Source: CAXBDP01 sp963974465 (GTDB taxonomy: Bacteria > Bacteroidota > Bacteroidia > Cytophagales > Cyclobacteriaceae). From it: a stretch of DNA of 64,000 nucleotides. Below, one piece after another: positions 25,894-35,244 of this stretch. The notes beneath the pieces are model-generated. The model ran no database searches. It was not told the DNA's origin and worked only from the letters and a program-made list of their open reading frames with translations. The DNA is taken from assembly GCA_049340005.1 (NCBI GenBank), contig JBMPIY010000010.1; one strand, written 5' to 3'. Every line of letters starts with the position of its first letter. Within the stretch, counting starts at the first letter, position 1. The position numbers were made by a program, and so were the translations under genes.

Positions 25894-25910
25894 TTTAATT
25901 GATATTAGGG

Positions 25911-26480
25911 TTATAAAATTGGTTTAGTGCTACCTATAGATGATTCTAAAGCTTTTGGAAAGTCTACATATTCCTGTCTTTGGAAAATGTAGTCTAATTG
26001 AAATTTTTCCTTACCACCCTCAACAAAAAAAAGTTTAAAATTAACTACGGCATCATTGCTCAAGAGTAATTGTACCACTTTGAAGTTATCGAAGGAAAAG
26101 CTTGTTGCCATTGCTTGATTATAGATGCCATCTTGGTTGAAGTAGTTATCGGGATTGTCGATCAAACCGAATATTAAAGAATCGGGCATATTGACAATGC
26201 TGGCTACCGACATGATGCTCTGTGTGCTATCGTCTTTGAATAAATGGCGAACTTCTACAAAGTCTGCCTCCGAAGCTTCAAGTGAACTAACAGGACTTTC
26301 TATTTTGCTAAAACCTTTGATGGGGCGGAAATTAATACCTAATGAAGCATCGGAAATGACTGGTTGTAAGTAGTTTTCGTCTACTAAAAATTCCAGCTCT
26401 TCCCATTGCTGATATTGTGGCTCATTTTGAGAGTTACAGCCTATTATAAAAAGAAATGTTACTAAATAAATTATGCGCAT
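25911..26480 (-). CDS. Lipoprotein of unknown function
   Basis: A 189-residue protein with a short lipoprotein signal (YLVTFLFIIGC, Cys at about residue 15). The mature part is predicted to be mixed alpha/beta, with FRPIKGFSKIESPVS and QLDYIFQRQEYVDFPKALES segments. It matches no family I recognise. It precedes the Bor-like gene by 17 bp on the same strand and probably shares its transcript. A perfect 22-bp palindrome ends 3 bp before its ATG. Confidence 0.65.
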   Translation of the reverse strand: MRIIYLVTFLFIIGCNSQNEPQYQQWEELEFLVDENYLQPVISDASLGINFRPIKGFSKIESPVSSLEASEADFVEVRHLFKDDSTQSIMSVASIVNMPDSLIFGLIDNPDNYFNQDGIYNQAMATSFSFDNFKVVQLLLSNDAVVNFKLFFVEGGKEKFQLDYIFQRQEYVDFPKALESSIGSTKPIL

Positions 26481-26482
26481 GA

Positions 26483-26504
26483 TGATAATTAGTACTAATT
26501 ATCA
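26483..26504. promoter_or_regulatory. Perfect 22-bp palindrome at the start of the lipoprotein gene
   Basis: TGATAATTAGT and its exact complement ACTAATTATCA abut without a loop and end 2-3 bases before the ATG at 26480. It could be an operator for a dimeric repressor or a hairpin masking the ribosome binding site; there is no T run to make it a terminator. Confidence 0.5.
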
Positions 26505-26596
26505 AAGATAGGCTTTTAATTAGTCAATTGTTTTATTAACCATATTTTTTCTAAAACTCGTAGAGTAATTGGTGGGGTATCCTTCAAATAAATAGC

Positions 26597-27193
26597 TTAT
26601 GTATTCCCTTGAATATCAAGCATGGCTCGTACAAAATCGTCGAAATTTTTTGCCTCAGTAAATAATCTGTCTTGATAAATATTCGCCATCAGTTTGATGT
26701 ATTGCGGCTTTTCATTGAAACTCACATGCTCAATCATAATATTACCGTATCGCTGATTGGCCTTTTCGCTGCTGTGTCCGGGATGCGGTTTTAGGTAATG
26801 CATCTCACGTGTTTCTATATAATTTTCCTTTTGGATGATTCGCCGATCCGAGCCGGATGGACGATAATTTAAGCTAAGCACACGCTCCTTAAGCAAATCG
26901 AAAAAGTGCTGAAAATGAGCTTTCGAAAAACTGGCTTTAAAATCCAACGCAAAGCCATTGGAATAGGGCGATTGGTGGATGAGGATATTCCATTCCGATT
27001 GTATATCCAGTTTGGTGAAATTGTAAGCACGCGAAAATTCTTCGAGCCATTGCTTTCCTTCACCTCCCGCTTTCCATTCTTCGAAATCCGCTTTTTCCTT
27101 ATCTGAGCGCTTTATGACTTCATGCACCAGCACTTCATTTATTTTTCCTTTCTGCGGAAAAAGCGTATTCATCAAATTATCTATAAAACTCAT
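26597..27193 (-). CDS. Hypothetical protein, 198 residues
   Basis: A soluble protein without signal peptide or membrane segment. It is rich in charged and aromatic residues, for example GGEGKQWLEEFSRAYNF and ETREMHYLKPHPGHSSEKANQ. I recognise no family. The reading frame is credible: it begins with ATG, ends close to the next gene, has codon use like its neighbours and carries a GCGGGAGG octamer on its coding strand at 27063-27070, as resident genes here do. It is divergent from the M61 peptidase, with 97 bp between the starts. Confidence 0.7.
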   Translation of the reverse strand: MSFIDNLMNTLFPQKGKINEVLVHEVIKRSDKEKADFEEWKAGGEGKQWLEEFSRAYNFTKLDIQSEWNILIHQSPYSNGFALDFKASFSKAHFQHFFDLLKERVLSLNYRPSGSDRRIIQKENYIETREMHYLKPHPGHSSEKANQRYGNIMIEHVSFNEKPQYIKLMANIYQDRLFTEAKNFDDFVRAMLDIQGNT

Positions 27194-27290
27194 TCCCTTA
27201 TTAACCCAGATTTGAAATAATAGTTAATCCGTATTTTTTGATTTAGGCAAAGCCTGTGATAAATTGAACCACAAAGAATCAATATAAACC

Positions 27291-29099
27291 ATGCAAAGCA
27301 AAGCAAAAACTTTTCAATCACTGATTTTCAGTATACTACTCATACTGATTTTCAATGTGGGACTAAGTGCCCAAACCATCCAATACAATATATCTTTCGA
27401 AAAGGCTGAATTACATGAAGCCGAAATTGAAATTACATTTACCCAAGTACCCGAGAAAGTACTTGAAGTAAGAATGCCTCGAAGCTCACCCGGCAGATAC
27501 GCCATCCACGAATTTGCCAAGAATGTGTACAATTTTGAAGCGATGGACGAAAACGGAAATCAGCTTGAAGTGTACCGACCGAATCCTTATCAATGGGATG
27601 TGGCAGGTCATAATGGTACGGTAAAAGTGAAATATACGCTGTTTGCCAATAGAGCTGATGGCACTTACAGCGGCATCGATGCTCGCCAAGCGCATTTGAA
27701 TATGCCGGCTACCTTTATGTTTGCTCGCGGATTGGAGTTTCGTCCTATTGAAATCAACTTTGATGTGCGGGAGGATTTAGATTGGAAAGTCGCTACACAA
27801 TTGCAACCATTGGGAGGGAATAAATTTGCTGCACCCAATATGCAGTATTTTATGGACTCACCTACGATGGTCAGCAATTGGACGATCCGTGAATGGGATG
27901 TAAATGGTCAAACCATCCGTTTTGTGCTATTGCATGTGGGCACCGAAGCCGAAGTAGATGCTTATGCAGAGCAGGTAAAAGCTATTGTGCTAGAGCAAGA
28001 AGCTATTTTTGGTGAATTGCCTCAATTTGATTTTGGCACTTACACCTTCCTAGCTTCTTACAATCCTTGGGTTTCTGGCGATGGTATGGAGCACCGAAAT
28101 TCCACCGTATTAACGGGCGGCCGTTCATTGGCAGCGGGTGGAAATATAGGCACTGTAAGTCATGAGTTTTTTCATGCATGGAATGTAGAGCGTATTCGCC
28201 CAAAATCATTGGAGCCCTTTAGTTTTGAAGAAGCAAATATGAGTGGCGAGCTGTGGTTTGCCGAAGGTTTCACCAGTTATTACACGCCACTTGCAATGGT
28301 CCGTGCAGGGCTTATTAACCCTACCCAATATGTAAATGGCTTAGTTGGTGGCATCAATGCGGTAATAAATTCTCCCGGCCCGAAGATTCATTCTGTGGTG
28401 GAAATGAGCTATCAGGCACCTTTTGTAGATGCCGCTACGAGTATCGATCCTGTCAATAGAGCCAATACTTTTGTGTCGTATTATACCTATGGAAGTGTGC
28501 TTGGTTTGGCATTGGATTTAGAAATTCGCCAGAGATTCGCGGGCAAAGATTTGGATGGCTATATGACAGCGATGTGGCAGCAATTTGGCAAGCCGGAGAT
28601 TCCTTACACTTTGCAAGGATTGCGCGACGTATTGGCCGATTATACCGGAGATAGACAATTTGCAGATAATTTCTACGATCAATATATCCACGGCAAGAGC
28701 ATTCCTGATTTTGCTGCTTTGCTCAAAGGAGCTGGCATTGAAATGAAAAAAGCCAATCCAGGCAGAGCGATTCTTGGGCCTACATTTATCCGTGTGCAGG
28801 ATGGAAAAGCTACTGTAGCTTCGGATGTGATTATAGGCTCACCGCTATACGACGCTAAGATTTCACGGGGTGATGAAGTAATTTCCGTAGATGGTAAAAT
28901 ACTAACGGATAATAATAGTCTTGGGACAATTTTATCAGAAAAGAAACCGGGCGACCGTGTGGAAATTGTGTACAATCAATTAGGAATGGAAAAGAAAGCT
29001 ACTGTAGCCCTAATGGAAGATCCGGCGATGTCGCTACAGATTGTAGATGAAAATAATGCGCTTCTTCAAAATTGGCTGAAGAGTAAAGTGAAATTTTAA
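27291..29099 (+). CDS. M61 family metallopeptidase with PDZ domain
   Basis: A 602-residue exported protein (signal peptide about residues 1-28, ending SAQ). An N-terminal M61 beta domain contains RMPRSSPGRYAIHEFAKNVY. The zinc site HEFFH is at about residues 290-294, with the WFAEGFTSYY glutamate about 30 residues on. A helical domain follows. A PDZ domain spans about residues 480-580 (GRAILGPTFIRVQDGKATVA, SRGDEVISVDGKIL). The family comprises glycyl aminopeptidase-like enzymes of the periplasm. Upstream, TTTG and TAAATTG about 19 bp apart resemble a Bacteroidota promoter. It is monocistronic and directly precedes the GHKL/methyltransferase island. Confidence 0.92.
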   Translation: MQSKAKTFQSLIFSILLILIFNVGLSAQTIQYNISFEKAELHEAEIEITFTQVPEKVLEVRMPRSSPGRYAIHEFAKNVYNFEAMDENGNQLEVYRPNPYQWDVAGHNGTVKVKYTLFANRADGTYSGIDARQAHLNMPATFMFARGLEFRPIEINFDVREDLDWKVATQLQPLGGNKFAAPNMQYFMDSPTMVSNWTIREWDVNGQTIRFVLLHVGTEAEVDAYAEQVKAIVLEQEAIFGELPQFDFGTYTFLASYNPWVSGDGMEHRNSTVLTGGRSLAAGGNIGTVSHEFFHAWNVERIRPKSLEPFSFEEANMSGELWFAEGFTSYYTPLAMVRAGLINPTQYVNGLVGGINAVINSPGPKIHSVVEMSYQAPFVDAATSIDPVNRANTFVSYYTYGSVLGLALDLEIRQRFAGKDLDGYMTAMWQQFGKPEIPYTLQGLRDVLADYTGDRQFADNFYDQYIHGKSIPDFAALLKGAGIEMKKANPGRAILGPTFIRVQDGKATVASDVIIGSPLYDAKISRGDEVISVDGKILTDNNSLGTILSEKKPGDRVEIVYNQLGMEKKATVALMEDPAMSLQIVDENNALLQNWLKSKVKF

Positions 29100-29208
29100 T
29101 CGTAAATTACTTTTTCTAATATTTACTATGGTAAAATTAACTTCTAATACTTTCAGAATTTTCGGTTTATATATAATTGAAAATCAATTGTATAGTATTT
29201 ATTGAGTT

Positions 29209-31527
29209 ATGGAAAAAGGAGAACAAATATTAGAATTAAAGAAAAAGCTTTCCGAAGAAATTCAGAAGGAAAGTTCTGATAATAATGTGATTTTAGCTCT
29301 ATCCAGTGAGATTGCGAAACTTGATGACAGTCAAGTGAGATTTTCTGTTGATGCGGGAATTATAAATAGACTTGGAAAAGAACTAGTTGGAAAACACGAA
29401 ACAGCAGTTTCTGAATTAGTCAAAAACGCTTTTGACGCTGATGCTACAGAAGTCAATCTAGTTTTTGAAAACGCTTGGAATGCAGGCGGAACGTTGACCA
29501 TTGATGACAATGGAACTGGGATGACAAAAGACCAATTGATTAATGGTTTTATGAGATTATCCTCTTCAGATAAAATTCATAATCCAATTTCTGATAAGTA
29601 TAAAAGAACAAGAGCAGGAAGAAAAGGTATAGGCCGTTTTGCTACTCAACGATTAGGTAGCAAGCTTACCATTATTACACATACAGCTAAAAGTGATTTC
29701 TCAATAAAAATATCTATTAATTGGAATGATTTTGAAACAGACAGGGATTTACTAAGTGTCTCAAATAATATTGAAGTAATTCCGAAAACGAAACGAGAAG
29801 GCACTACCTTAATTATTGAAAACCTCAGAGATGGTTGGTCAGATGCAATGATTAAAAGAGTTTTTAGATATACATCTGAACTTTTACAACCTTTTCCTTT
29901 ATCAAAAAAGAATAAAGATGAAGCAGAATCATCAATAGACCCTGGTTTTAAAAGCTACTACTTCAGACAAGAAGGGCAAGAATTAATTCCAATTATTGAC
30001 GAAGAAGAAGCGATTTTTAAACACGCCCTTGCTGAAATTGAAGGCTATGTTATGGATGATGGACAAGGATGTTGGGCGTTGAAAAGTGATAAACTCAATT
30101 TTCCTCAAGAAGTATTTCTTATAGGGAATGATGAAAAGAACCGAGAAAATCCTGAAGTTAAATTTAATTTAATCAAGGGGCTTCATTTCAAAGTACATTA
30201 TTTCATTTATGAACCAACTCTATTTGCACCCGGAACATTCACGTTTATTCGTGATTTAAGTTATGAAACAGGTGGAATTAGATTATACAGAAATGGTTTT
30301 CGTGTTCTGCCTTATGGTGCGCAAGGAGATGATTGGCTAGGTTTAGATAAGTCGAATAATAGGAGTATCGTACTTGGTCCTCATATGAATAGAAGCTTTT
30401 TTGGCTTTGTAGAATTAGAAGATAAAGAGGGTAAGTTTGAAGAAACATCGAGTAGAGAAGGTTTAATAGAAAGCGAAAACCTTAATGAACTAGTAAATTT
30501 CGTTTATAGGTCGATTGTAAGTGCTGTTATGAAAGTTTCCGAGCTTAGGGGTAGAAAAGCTACAGCATCTCAAAAGAACTTTACCAGAAGTGATGATGAC
30601 CCGACAGAAAAAGCGGACAAAGCAGTTGAGGAGTTAGAGGATTTCTTTAAGAATGACGAAAATGAACAAGAATCTTCTGAGAAATCGGATTCAGGCAAAT
30701 CAAAGCAAAGAGCAAAGAAGATTTTTGAAGAGTTTAAACAAGCTCGTGAAGAAGAAAAGAAGAAGAAACAAGCATTAATTGATGAAGTCAATATGCTAAG
30801 AATTCTTGCTGGTTTGGGATTAGTTATTGGTGAATTTATACACGAAGTTCAAAGATTCTTACCTGGTTTTGATGCTGATATAAAATATTTGAAGAATGCA
30901 GTTAAGGATTATAAAGAAGTTTATGAACGAACAGAGTTACTTGAAACAAATATCAGGTCATTTTCATCCTATACATCTTATTTTGATAAGACCATATCAA
31001 GAAATATATTAAGAGAATTAGAGCCTATAGAATTAAGAATTGTGGTAAGGCGCTTCATTAGTATTATTCAAAATGACTTAAAAAGGGCTGAAATTGAATT
31101 TATTGAACCTGAATTTAAGGGGTACGATTTATTTACAATCCCAATGCATCCATCTGAATGGGCGTCAATCTTATTCAACTTATACACAAACTCCAAAAAA
31201 GCTATTTACAGAAAAAGAATTAAAGGAAAAATGTTTATAGAATGTGGGATTGAAAATCAAAATGTTTATTTAGAATTTTCTGATAATGGTGATGGTATTC
31301 CTCCTGAAAATGAAGATACTATATTCAATGCATTTTATACTACAACGTCAGCTGCAAATCACAGCGGAAATGATGTTGATAGTTTGGTAGGAACAGGATT
31401 AGGCTTGAAAATAGTTAAAGATATAGTTGAATTTTACGGAGGACAGATTTTTGTAACCAGCCCTTCATCAGAATTTAGCACAACAATTCGTATCGAAATA
31501 CCTAGAAAAAGCAATGAAAATGAGTGA
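29209..31527 (+). CDS. ATP-binding protein with two GHKL modules (MORC/Hsp90-like plus histidine kinase-like)
   Basis: A 772-residue protein. Residues ~60-190 form a GHKL ATPase of the Hsp90/MutL/MORC kind: ELVKNAFDADATEV (N box), DDNGTGM (G1), GRKGIGRFATQRLG (G2). Residues ~460-530 are a charged coiled coil. A histidine-kinase-like end follows: GEFIHEVQ with His at residue 545, then FNLYTNSKKAI (N box), SDNGDGIPPENEDTIFNAFYTTT (G1/F) and GTGLGLKIVKDIVEFYGGQI (G2). No membrane segment is visible, so it is cytosolic. The next gene, overlapping by 8-14 bp, has a receiver domain, so a phosphorelay from H545 is plausible. It is the first gene of a coupled four-gene operon with a DNA methyltransferase, and the DNA is clearly more AT-rich than its flanks. 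Confidence 0.85.
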   Translation: MEKGEQILELKKKLSEEIQKESSDNNVILALSSEIAKLDDSQVRFSVDAGIINRLGKELVGKHETAVSELVKNAFDADATEVNLVFENAWNAGGTLTIDDNGTGMTKDQLINGFMRLSSSDKIHNPISDKYKRTRAGRKGIGRFATQRLGSKLTIITHTAKSDFSIKISINWNDFETDRDLLSVSNNIEVIPKTKREGTTLIIENLRDGWSDAMIKRVFRYTSELLQPFPLSKKNKDEAESSIDPGFKSYYFRQEGQELIPIIDEEEAIFKHALAEIEGYVMDDGQGCWALKSDKLNFPQEVFLIGNDEKNRENPEVKFNLIKGLHFKVHYFIYEPTLFAPGTFTFIRDLSYETGGIRLYRNGFRVLPYGAQGDDWLGLDKSNNRSIVLGPHMNRSFFGFVELEDKEGKFEETSSREGLIESENLNELVNFVYRSIVSAVMKVSELRGRKATASQKNFTRSDDDPTEKADKAVEELEDFFKNDENEQESSEKSDSGKSKQRAKKIFEEFKQAREEEKKKKQALIDEVNMLRILAGLGLVIGEFIHEVQRFLPGFDADIKYLKNAVKDYKEVYERTELLETNIRSFSSYTSYFDKTISRNILRELEPIELRIVVRRFISIIQNDLKRAEIEFIEPEFKGYDLFTIPMHPSEWASILFNLYTNSKKAIYRKRIKGKMFIECGIENQNVYLEFSDNGDGIPPENEDTIFNAFYTTTSAANHSGNDVDSLVGTGLGLKIVKDIVEFYGGQIFVTSPSSEFSTTIRIEIPRKSNENE

Positions 31528-32629
31528 GGTTAGATATTTGTATATAGATGATGAAAATGATGAGTCAATCAATTCATTAATTAATGGATTTAATGACTTA
31601 AAAGAAATTTATGTCGAGAGGATGCCAATAACAAGAGGATTAAGTTTTTCTGACTTAAAAGACTCCATTATAAGCAAAATTAAGAGTAATGAATTCCAAG
31701 GATTACTAATCGATTTAAGACTTGATGGTACAGGTCCTGAACACCTTGAATATAGCGCAATTTCAGTAAGTTCAGAACTTCGGTCTATTGCGGCCAGAAA
31801 GGAGGTTCCTTCTTTTCCGATTGTGTTGTGTTCTACAATTGATAAAATTCGTGAAACATACAATGCAGACAAGACTAGTCAAGATTTATTTGATTATACT
31901 TTTAAGAAATCCGAAGACCCTAACTACCCTAAATTTTCAAGGAAACTATTGTCACTTGCAAAAGGCTATGAATACTTGAACATTGGAGATGAAAATTTGG
32001 AAACTATTTTTAATAGAAATGATTTAAAATCACTTGACTCAAGAATATTTGAAAGATTTTTAGACCAAGAAACTGTACCTTACGATTTTGCTCATTTCAC
32101 TATAAAAACCCTTTTCCATTGCACAAATCCACTAATAAAAGAAACTATTTTAGCTTCAAGACTTGGTATTAATATTCAAGAGTCAAAAAAATCTTGGATA
32201 GAGCTAAGGGATTCTATTTTTATTGCCGCTAAATATCAGGGTATTTTTTATAATGGCTGGGATAGATGGTGGTCTGATGAAATAATTCGAATATTTAGAG
32301 ATGTAACAAACGAAAAGCTTTCTTTTTTAAATGCAGATGAAAGAGTTAATCTTCTTACTAAAAAAACTGGCATAGAAGGTTTAGTTGCAGCCAAACCCAT
32401 AAGACATAATGTTAGTTCTGAATTTTGGACAATCTGTGAAGCTTATAAAAAACCTTTAGACCCTCTGGAAGGATTTAGGATTCAAACATCAATGGCTTTA
32501 AAACCTTGGCAAGAGCCAAAATATTTATCACTGGATGCTATATTAGAACAAGTAGGTGTTGATAAAAGCTTGAAACCACATTACTCCGAAAAAGAAAGAA
32601 TTGAAGAATTAAAGAAAAAACTGAAGTAA
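31514..32629 (+). CDS. Receiver-domain protein with an unknown C-terminal domain
   Basis: A 371-residue protein. Residues 1-~140 resemble a two-component receiver: acidic pair D12-D13 in YLYIDDEND, candidate phospho-acceptor D67 in GLLIDLRLDG, a Ser/Thr in IVLCSTID near residue 115, and a Lys in DYTFKKSEDP near residue 133. The remaining ~230 residues match no output domain I know; they contain GWDRWWSDEIIRIF and KPIRHNVSSEFWTICEAYKKPLDP. The start overlaps the GHKL gene and the stop overlaps the next ATG by one base (TAATG). It most likely receives a signal from the GHKL/kinase protein. An alternative ATG two codons in (31520) is equally good. Confidence 0.7.
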   Translation: MKMSEVRYLYIDDENDESINSLINGFNDLKEIYVERMPITRGLSFSDLKDSIISKIKSNEFQGLLIDLRLDGTGPEHLEYSAISVSSELRSIAARKEVPSFPIVLCSTIDKIRETYNADKTSQDLFDYTFKKSEDPNYPKFSRKLLSLAKGYEYLNIGDENLETIFNRNDLKSLDSRIFERFLDQETVPYDFAHFTIKTLFHCTNPLIKETILASRLGINIQESKKSWIELRDSIFIAAKYQGIFYNGWDRWWSDEIIRIFRDVTNEKLSFLNADERVNLLTKKTGIEGLVAAKPIRHNVSSEFWTICEAYKKPLDPLEGFRIQTSMALKPWQEPKYLSLDAILEQVGVDKSLKPHYSEKERIEELKKKLK

Positions 32630-33387
32630 TGGCGGTTAGTTCTAAAAATATGGCATTTAGAAGAGATAGGGCTTCTGAGTTACGGCAAATTGCTGACCTA
32701 TTAGACAAACATATAGGTGATGCAAATACCTACTGTATTCATAACGCTATTGCTTTACTTCAAAACAGCGAAATAATTCCTGTTATGAAAGATGGAAGTA
32801 CAGATGAAAATATTTGGGGCTATGATATTGTGGACTTTGAGCTACCAGTAAAGACAATTAAACACATTAAACCTGACGACATAAAAGATGCTAAAGCTAT
32901 TCTTAACCTGAAATTAAGAGCTGACATAAGAAAGTGGAATACTTTTGAAGACCCACTAATTGAGTTATCATTTGATGTGACATTAAAAGGAATTGGAAAA
33001 AGTGTTTATTTTTTTGGTTTTCATATTGATAAGCATACTTCTACTACACAAAGTGATGAACCTCACCCAATTTATCATTTACAATATAATTTAAACCCTA
33101 GAAAGTCTGAAAAACCTAATCTAGGTGAAATATTCTACATCGATACACCAAGAATTATGCATAAACCTCTAGATTTTATATTAGGAATAGGTTTTCTTAC
33201 TTCAAATTTTTACCCTACAGCATACAACATTTTAATTGAAGAAGCCAACTATATAAAGCTTTCTAAAAAATATCAAACGAGTGTTTGGAGACCATATTTT
33301 CACACACTTGCTAATCATTGGAAACCTTTTGAGGAGGGAAATATTGCGTGGAAACCTACTAGTCTAATTTGTCCGATATTACAATGA
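32629..33387 (+). CDS. Unknown protein of the four-gene GHKL/methyltransferase operon
   Basis: A 252-residue soluble protein with no family I recognise. The N-terminal ~45 residues look helical (RRDRASELRQIADLLDKHI). The rest is rich in strands and aromatic residues (FDVTLKGIGKSVYFFGFHIDKH, HPIYHLQYNLNP, DFILGIGFLTSNFYP), with conserved-looking His/Asp patches but no clear nuclease motif such as PD-(D/E)xK or HNH. Start and stop overlap both neighbours (TAATG and ATGA), which implies fixed stoichiometry with the receiver protein and the methyltransferase. A role as effector or adaptor is inference from position only. Confidence 0.65.
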   Translation: MAVSSKNMAFRRDRASELRQIADLLDKHIGDANTYCIHNAIALLQNSEIIPVMKDGSTDENIWGYDIVDFELPVKTIKHIKPDDIKDAKAILNLKLRADIRKWNTFEDPLIELSFDVTLKGIGKSVYFFGFHIDKHTSTTQSDEPHPIYHLQYNLNPRKSEKPNLGEIFYIDTPRIMHKPLDFILGIGFLTSNFYPTAYNILIEEANYIKLSKKYQTSVWRPYFHTLANHWKPFEEGNIAWKPTSLICPILQ

Positions 33388-35219
33388 AAATCGCATTCAA
33401 ATATTTAAGTCAATATTCTACAACTCCAAAAGATGTGGACAGACTTATTATTTCTGCATTTCTTGAAACCAATAAATTAAAGCCACTGAAAAATAATTTT
33501 CTAAAGTCTTACTCAATTAATAAAAAAGACAATGAGGAATACTTATCGCTGGTTGAATTTATATCAGTGATTAATGCAGAGGTTAAAGAATTTGGCTTTG
33601 AAGAACTTATCGAACTTTTTGAGTTCGTAGTATCTCCTGCAGATAGAGTTATCAATGGTGCAATATATACTCCTCAGAATATTAGGACTTTTATTGTTTC
33701 AGAGGCTTTTAAGAAAATTGACTCCATAGATGATGCGATTAAAATTTCTGATATAGCAATGGGATGCGGTGGATTTTTATTCAACGCTTCCATTGAATTA
33801 AAAAAAAGAACAGGTAAAACCTATTCAGAGATTTTTAGGAGCAACATTTTCGGTTTAGATATACAAGAATATAGTGTTAATCGAACTAAGTTACTTCTTT
33901 CTCTATTGGCATTGCAATCAGGAGAAGATAAAAAAGAATTTGAGTTTAACTTGTTTCAAGGAGATTCATTAGATTTTGAATGGTCTTTAAAAATTGATGA
34001 CTTCAATGGGTTTTCCATGATATTAGGAAACCCTCCATATGTTTGTGCAAGACACTTAGATGATGCAACCAAAACGAAATTGAAGAATTGGGAAGTATGT
34101 AATTCTGGTAATTCAGACCTGTATATTCCATTCTTCCAAATTGCGATTGAGAATCTGGCATTAAATGGGATTCTCGGATTTATAACAATGAACTCCTTTT
34201 TTAAAAGTTTAAATGGAAGGGCACTACGCGAATATTTTAGAAGAAGGGAGCTTGCATTTAGTATTATTGACTTTGGTTCGGAACAAATTTTCAAATCTAA
34301 AAACACATATACTTGCATTTGTTTTATTGAGAATAGAAATCAAAACTTCATTTCTTATGGGTATCATGAAAGTGAAAATTTAGGAGATAAACATTCATTT
34401 AATGAAATACCTTACAATATTTTGGATTCAAAAAAAGGGTGGAATTTGAGAGATAATGAAACCATTTCAAAAATAGAATCAACAGGCATTCCATTTGGTG
34501 AGCTCTACAAAACAAGGCATGGAATAGCAACACTAAAAAATGAAATTTATATCTTCAGACCTATTGATGAGGATGAGGAATATTACTATTTACAAAATGG
34601 TAGTTTATATAAGATAGAAAAAGGTATTTGTAAGGATATTGTAAATTCAAATAAGCTCAGTCGTCAGATTAGTTTATTTGATCTTAAGGAAAAAGTGATT
34701 TTTCCTTATGGAAATCAAGAAAAGCCTAAGCTTTTGCCAGAAGAATTCATCGCTGATACCTTTCCTGAAGCGTACAAGTATTTGCAGAATAAACGTAAGG
34801 TTTTAGATCAAAGAGATAAAGGAAAGGGGAAGTATGAAAGCTGGTTTGCTTTTGGACGAACGCAATCTTTAGAGAGAATTAAGAACAAAATGTTCTTTCC
34901 AAAATACTCAGATATTACTCCAAATTTCTTGATTAATTCAGAGGATGACTTGCTATTCTATAATGGTTTAGCAGTTGTTGGTAGCTCAGATACTGAAATG
35001 GAAATACTAAAAAAGGTTTTGGAGTCAAGAGTTTTTTGGTATTATATCAAATCTACTAGTAAGCCCTACTCATCTAACTACTATTCGCTAAATGGGAACT
35101 ACATGCGAAATTTCGGTATTTGTGACTTGAATGATAGCGAAATGAAGTTCTTGTTGAGTGAGAATAATCAAAAGGAGCTAGATGAATTCTTTGAAAGTAA
35201 ATACGAAATAATTTTATAA
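33384..35219 (+). CDS. N6-adenine DNA methyltransferase (Eco57I-like)
   Basis: A 611-residue class I SAM-dependent methyltransferase. The N-terminal helical domain (to ~100) contains VINGAIYTPQNIRTFIV. Motif I is ISDIAMGCGGFLFNASIEL, followed by GLDIQEYSVNRTKLLLSLLAL. Motif IV is ILGNPPYVCARHL, the NPPY of N6-adenine enzymes. The C-terminal ~350 residues resemble a target-recognition domain. I see no nuclease domain in the protein. The ATG at 33384 overlaps the previous stop as ATGA; a TTG at 33369 is less likely. It closes the four-gene operon, and RidA follows after 25 bp. It could be the modification half of a restriction-like system whose cutting part is not recognised. Confidence 0.85.
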   Translation: MKIAFKYLSQYSTTPKDVDRLIISAFLETNKLKPLKNNFLKSYSINKKDNEEYLSLVEFISVINAEVKEFGFEELIELFEFVVSPADRVINGAIYTPQNIRTFIVSEAFKKIDSIDDAIKISDIAMGCGGFLFNASIELKKRTGKTYSEIFRSNIFGLDIQEYSVNRTKLLLSLLALQSGEDKKEFEFNLFQGDSLDFEWSLKIDDFNGFSMILGNPPYVCARHLDDATKTKLKNWEVCNSGNSDLYIPFFQIAIENLALNGILGFITMNSFFKSLNGRALREYFRRRELAFSIIDFGSEQIFKSKNTYTCICFIENRNQNFISYGYHESENLGDKHSFNEIPYNILDSKKGWNLRDNETISKIESTGIPFGELYKTRHGIATLKNEIYIFRPIDEDEEYYYLQNGSLYKIEKGICKDIVNSNKLSRQISLFDLKEKVIFPYGNQEKPKLLPEEFIADTFPEAYKYLQNKRKVLDQRDKGKGKYESWFAFGRTQSLERIKNKMFFPKYSDITPNFLINSEDDLLFYNGLAVVGSSDTEMEILKKVLESRVFWYYIKSTSKPYSSNYYSLNGNYMRNFGICDLNDSEMKFLLSENNQKELDEFFESKYEIIL

Positions 35220-35244
35220 GAAAGCTAATTTTTAAGAATACCAA

